NCBI GenBank assembly: GCA_023132135.1
Contig: JAGLYR010000167.1
Location: 1 to 8,654, forward strand
Source of the DNA: Candidatus Eiseniibacteriota bacterium
Lineage (GTDB): Bacteria > Arandabacterota > Arandabacteria > JAGLYR01
DNA length: 8,654 bases
Direction of reading: 5' to 3'
Position numbers and translations under genes: made by a program. Every line of letters starts with the position of its first letter. The first letter of the stretch is position 1. Below are positions 6,667 to 8,654 of the stretch, piece after piece. A model generated the notes under the pieces. The model did no database searches, was not told the DNA's origin, and saw only the letters and a list, made by a program, of their open reading frames with translations.

Positions 6667-7953
6667 TCAGCCCACCGGTAGAACAATGCGGAACACGGTT
6701 CCCTTGCCCGGTTGGGAGCTCTTCAGAATCAGCTTGCCGCCGTGGTAGTCTTCCACAATGCGCCGGGCCAGAGGCAGCCCCAGTCCCCAGCCCCGTTTCT
6801 TGCTGGAGTATCCCGGCGTGAACGCCTTGTCCCTCTCCGCCGCGTTCATGCCCCTGCCGTTGTCCTTCATCTCAATCTCAACACACGGATCATCCGGCCG
6901 GTACCACGACCGGATCTCGATCCAGCCGTCGGATCTGTCAATGGCTTCCACCGCGTTCTTCAGCAGGTTCTCCACAACCCACTCCAGCAGCTCGGCATTC
7001 CCGCTGATGCAGGGACTGTCCCCGTGATCCTCAACGATCCCGATCTCCTGGCCGAGACGTGGCAGTCGCCGCCTGAAATACTCCACCACGTTGTGCACCA
7101 CTGTCCCAACGTGAACGGGCCGAACCCTGGGACTGGTACCGACGCTCTCAAATCGGGACGATATTTTGCCCAACCTGGCCACATCCTTGTTCATCTCCAC
7201 CACGATGGCCTGGGGAGATGTTTCGCTGGTGTCGCTCGTCGGTCCCAGCCGGTCCTTCAGAATCTCGAGCCAACCCATCAGCGAGGAAATGGGAGTCCCC
7301 AGCTGGTGGGCCGTCTCCCTTGCCATGCCGACCCAGATGGATTTCTGTTCCCCCGCCTTGACCGACCGGTATCCCAGATACCCAAGGAAAACAAACACAC
7401 CGACGATGAATACCTGAACAATGGGCAGGTACTTCAACTGCCTGATGGTGGCCGACTCTCCGTAGTGCACCATCCCGAGAACACGGTTGCTCCCCGGCAG
7501 CACCATTGGAACGGGCGCACGGCGGGCATCCATTCTCTGGACGATGGCCAGGATCTCGGTGGCCGGACCCGGGGGCGGGTTTTGCGGATCGAGCTCCCGG
7601 AAAACCTGGTAGGGAATGGCATAGGGATTGATCCCGATCTTCTTCCAGGCCAGGGGAACGCCCCGGTCATCGGTGATGACCAGCGGGAAATCGATTCTCC
7701 GGATCACAGTGTCCAGGATCGCGTGCAGGTTGCGGTCGTCCATGGCCGGGAAGGTCGTGGTAGCGCAGAACTGGGCGAAGACGCGGGAGAGCAAGTCCGC
7801 CTGGTCCTCCAGTTTCCGGACCAGGTTGTGAGTGTACAGCAGGAAGAGGATGACCAACCCGGCGCTGCCCAGGAACATGTAACTCCTGAGGAACGTGGCG
7901 GATGTCGGGCCTCTCCGGCCGCGAAGCCTCCCGCTGAACCTCCCTCCATCCAT
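6667..7953 (-). CDS. Membrane sensor histidine kinase, PorY-like
   Basis: Two-component sensor, most likely the partner of the PorX-like regulator encoded 73 bases downstream. The 428-residue product has a basic N-terminus, a membrane segment at about 25-43, an extracytoplasmic region of about 130 residues (46-174) with no fold I recognise, and a second membrane segment at about 176-195. No HAMP domain is visible: the dimerisation helix begins almost at once (AGEQKSIWVGMARETAHQLGTP), with phospho-acceptor H216. The ATPase domain has N box ENLLKNAVEAID (328-339), G1 DNGRGM (364-369), an F box region around AFTPGYSSKK and G2 GWGLGLPLARR (388-398). The H box has Gln after the His, not the usual Glu, as I recall for PorY-type kinases. 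The ATG has a strong AGGAGG seven bases upstream. The signal sensed is unknown. Confidence 0.9.
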   Translation of the reverse strand: MDGGRFSGRLRGRRGPTSATFLRSYMFLGSAGLVILFLLYTHNLVRKLEDQADLLSRVFAQFCATTTFPAMDDRNLHAILDTVIRRIDFPLVITDDRGVPLAWKKIGINPYAIPYQVFRELDPQNPPPGPATEILAIVQRMDARRAPVPMVLPGSNRVLGMVHYGESATIRQLKYLPIVQVFIVGVFVFLGYLGYRSVKAGEQKSIWVGMARETAHQLGTPISSLMGWLEILKDRLGPTSDTSETSPQAIVVEMNKDVARLGKISSRFESVGTSPRVRPVHVGTVVHNVVEYFRRRLPRLGQEIGIVEDHGDSPCISGNAELLEWVVENLLKNAVEAIDRSDGWIEIRSWYRPDDPCVEIEMKDNGRGMNAAERDKAFTPGYSSKKRGWGLGLPLARRIVEDYHGGKLILKSSQPGKGTVFRIVLPVG

Positions 7954-7960
7954 CCCTTGT

Positions 7961-7966
7961 CCTCCT
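7961..7966 (-). promoter_or_regulatory. Ribosome-binding site of the histidine kinase gene
   Basis: AGGAGG on the minus strand, seven bases from the ATG at 7951-7953. It is the strongest Shine-Dalgarno match I found in the window, suggesting the kinase is translated independently of the Mut7-C gene upstream. I see no promoter in the 60-base gap (7954-8013). Confidence 0.75.
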
Positions 7967-8013
7967 CACCCCGGTTCGTCAATCCACATGCGCTGAACAC
8001 GAGATCCTGCAAA

Positions 8014-8484
8014 TCAGGGCAATTCGGAGAACCGGGGCCCGAAAATCCGCTCCAACCTCGCCCTCATTCCCTCCCAATGCGTTGCCTTCCAGTAGTACTT
8101 GTCGCATCCGGCGCAGTACCCGAAACTCTCCTGTGTCTGACACACGTACTGCGGAACCCGGTTCCCCGGCCGTTCCTTCGGCACCGTCTCCAGGACCCGG
8201 TTGCAGATCAGGCACCGGCTGAACGGAACCGCCCGCTCCAGCGCCGGAAACTGGTGTCCAACCTGATACAGCTGATCCTCCAAGCCATCGGCTTCCAACG
8301 TGGTGGCCACTGAGGAATCGCGAGCTGCCAGCGAGCGGTTTCGGGACAGCAGAATCCTCTTCTCCCGCCGGGCCAGCTGCAACATCTCACCAGGGCTCAG
8401 GGACGATGTATATTCTACATCGTGACCCAGGATCCTCAGCCAGCGGGAGAGCTTTCCCGCGGTCGAATCAACCAGGAATCTCAT
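8014..8484 (-). CDS. Mut7-C (DUF82) PIN-like putative RNase with zinc ribbon
   Basis: Mut7-C proteins combine a PIN-like nuclease fold with a C-terminal zinc ribbon; RNase activity is inferred from the fold and from the eukaryotic Mut-7 namesake, and substrates in bacteria are mostly unknown. The 156-residue product opens with FLVDSTAGKLSRWLRILGHD (3-22), where D6 is the first acidic residue, then E33 and RILLSRNRSLAAR (43-55). The ribbon follows: C91 and C94 (CLIC), C124 and C127 (CAGC), then YYWKATHWEGM (130-140). C115 is an extra cysteine between the pairs. At residue 49 there is Asn where I remember many relatives having Asp (TRD), which may weaken metal binding. The ATG follows a G-run (GGGGGG) six bases upstream. 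It is the first gene after the candidate promoter. Confidence 0.88.
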   Translation of the reverse strand: MRFLVDSTAGKLSRWLRILGHDVEYTSSLSPGEMLQLARREKRILLSRNRSLAARDSSVATTLEADGLEDQLYQVGHQFPALERAVPFSRCLICNRVLETVPKERPGNRVPQYVCQTQESFGYCAGCDKYYWKATHWEGMRARLERIFGPRFSELP

Positions 8485-8520
8485 ACATGGCCCCCCACTC
8501 GATGATTCGGCCCTGTAGCT

Positions 8521-8549
8521 ACTTTAGGCTTCCTCTCCCGATTTCGCAA
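8521..8549 (-). promoter_or_regulatory. Candidate sigma-70-type promoter for the operon
   Basis: On the minus strand TTGCGA (8544-8549) and TAAAGT (8521-8526) are separated by exactly 17 bases, each matching four of six consensus positions. They would place transcription start about 30 bases before the Mut7-C ATG. The match is moderate and such pairs also arise by chance, so this is a candidate only. FCB-group promoters can differ from the E. coli consensus. Confidence 0.35.
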
Positions 8550-8654
8550 TCGTATTCTAGAGCCTGCGTTTCTCACCATGTTTCTGCTGCGGTACCGGTG
8601 CGTGGGCGCGACAGGGGTGGGCGTTGTCACTCTGTCCCCCCGGGTTCCACTTCG

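Noticed and set aside
6712-8313. Plus-strand open frame of 533 codons opposite the kinase and Mut7-C genes
   Set aside because: It crosses two real genes and their gap on the other strand, shows no recognisable motif, and its composition fits a codon shadow.
8578-8654. Possible divergent plus-strand gene starting ATG at 8578
   Set aside because: Only 25 codons are visible, there is no Shine-Dalgarno sequence or convincing promoter, and the translation is not recognisable.

Overview
All nine recognisable genes lie on the minus strand, so the window is transcribed from right (about 8.5 kb) to left (about 0.1 kb). Coding density is high and most junctions are overlaps or gaps under 75 bases, as in one long operon or two or three overlapping ones. 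The sequence is GC-rich. The PorX-type regulator (receiver plus PglZ phosphatase domain) beside a PorY-like kinase points to the Fibrobacterota-Chlorobiota-Bacteroidota (FCB) superphylum. The GC content and gene mix suggest an uncultured FCB-related lineage rather than a classical Bacteroidetes; this placement is an inference.

In transcription order: (1) 8485-8654 is a leader with a candidate promoter and no gene I can name. (2) A Mut7-C family putative RNase with a C-terminal zinc ribbon. (3) A membrane sensor histidine kinase and, 73 bases later, a PorX-like regulator: receiver domain, helical linker and alkaline-phosphatase-superfamily (PglZ) domain. (4) tsaE, tsaB and rimI: the ATPase and the TsaB platform subunit of tRNA t6A37 synthesis, then an N-acetyltransferase usually encoded beside them. 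(5) A trimeric-type purine nucleoside phosphorylase. (6) accD, the zinc-ribbon carboxyltransferase beta subunit of acetyl-CoA carboxylase. (7) folC, folylpolyglutamate synthase. (8) Beyond folC, 1-104 holds a mosaic of 7-base-period and short direct repeats with no gene.

The genes join a signal-transduction module to housekeeping functions (tRNA modification, purine salvage, fatty-acid precursor supply, folate retention). The most notable points are the physical linkage of a PorY-like kinase with PorX, which are unlinked in Porphyromonas gingivalis; the coupling of porX to the t6A genes through a TGATG junction; and a repeat family whose 22-base unit occurs downstream of folC and again, inverted, in the tsaE-tsaB gap beside the tsaB ribosome-binding site. 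The repeat also appears to supply the last codons and stop of folC. I found no rRNA, tRNA, CRISPR array, insertion sequence or phage gene.
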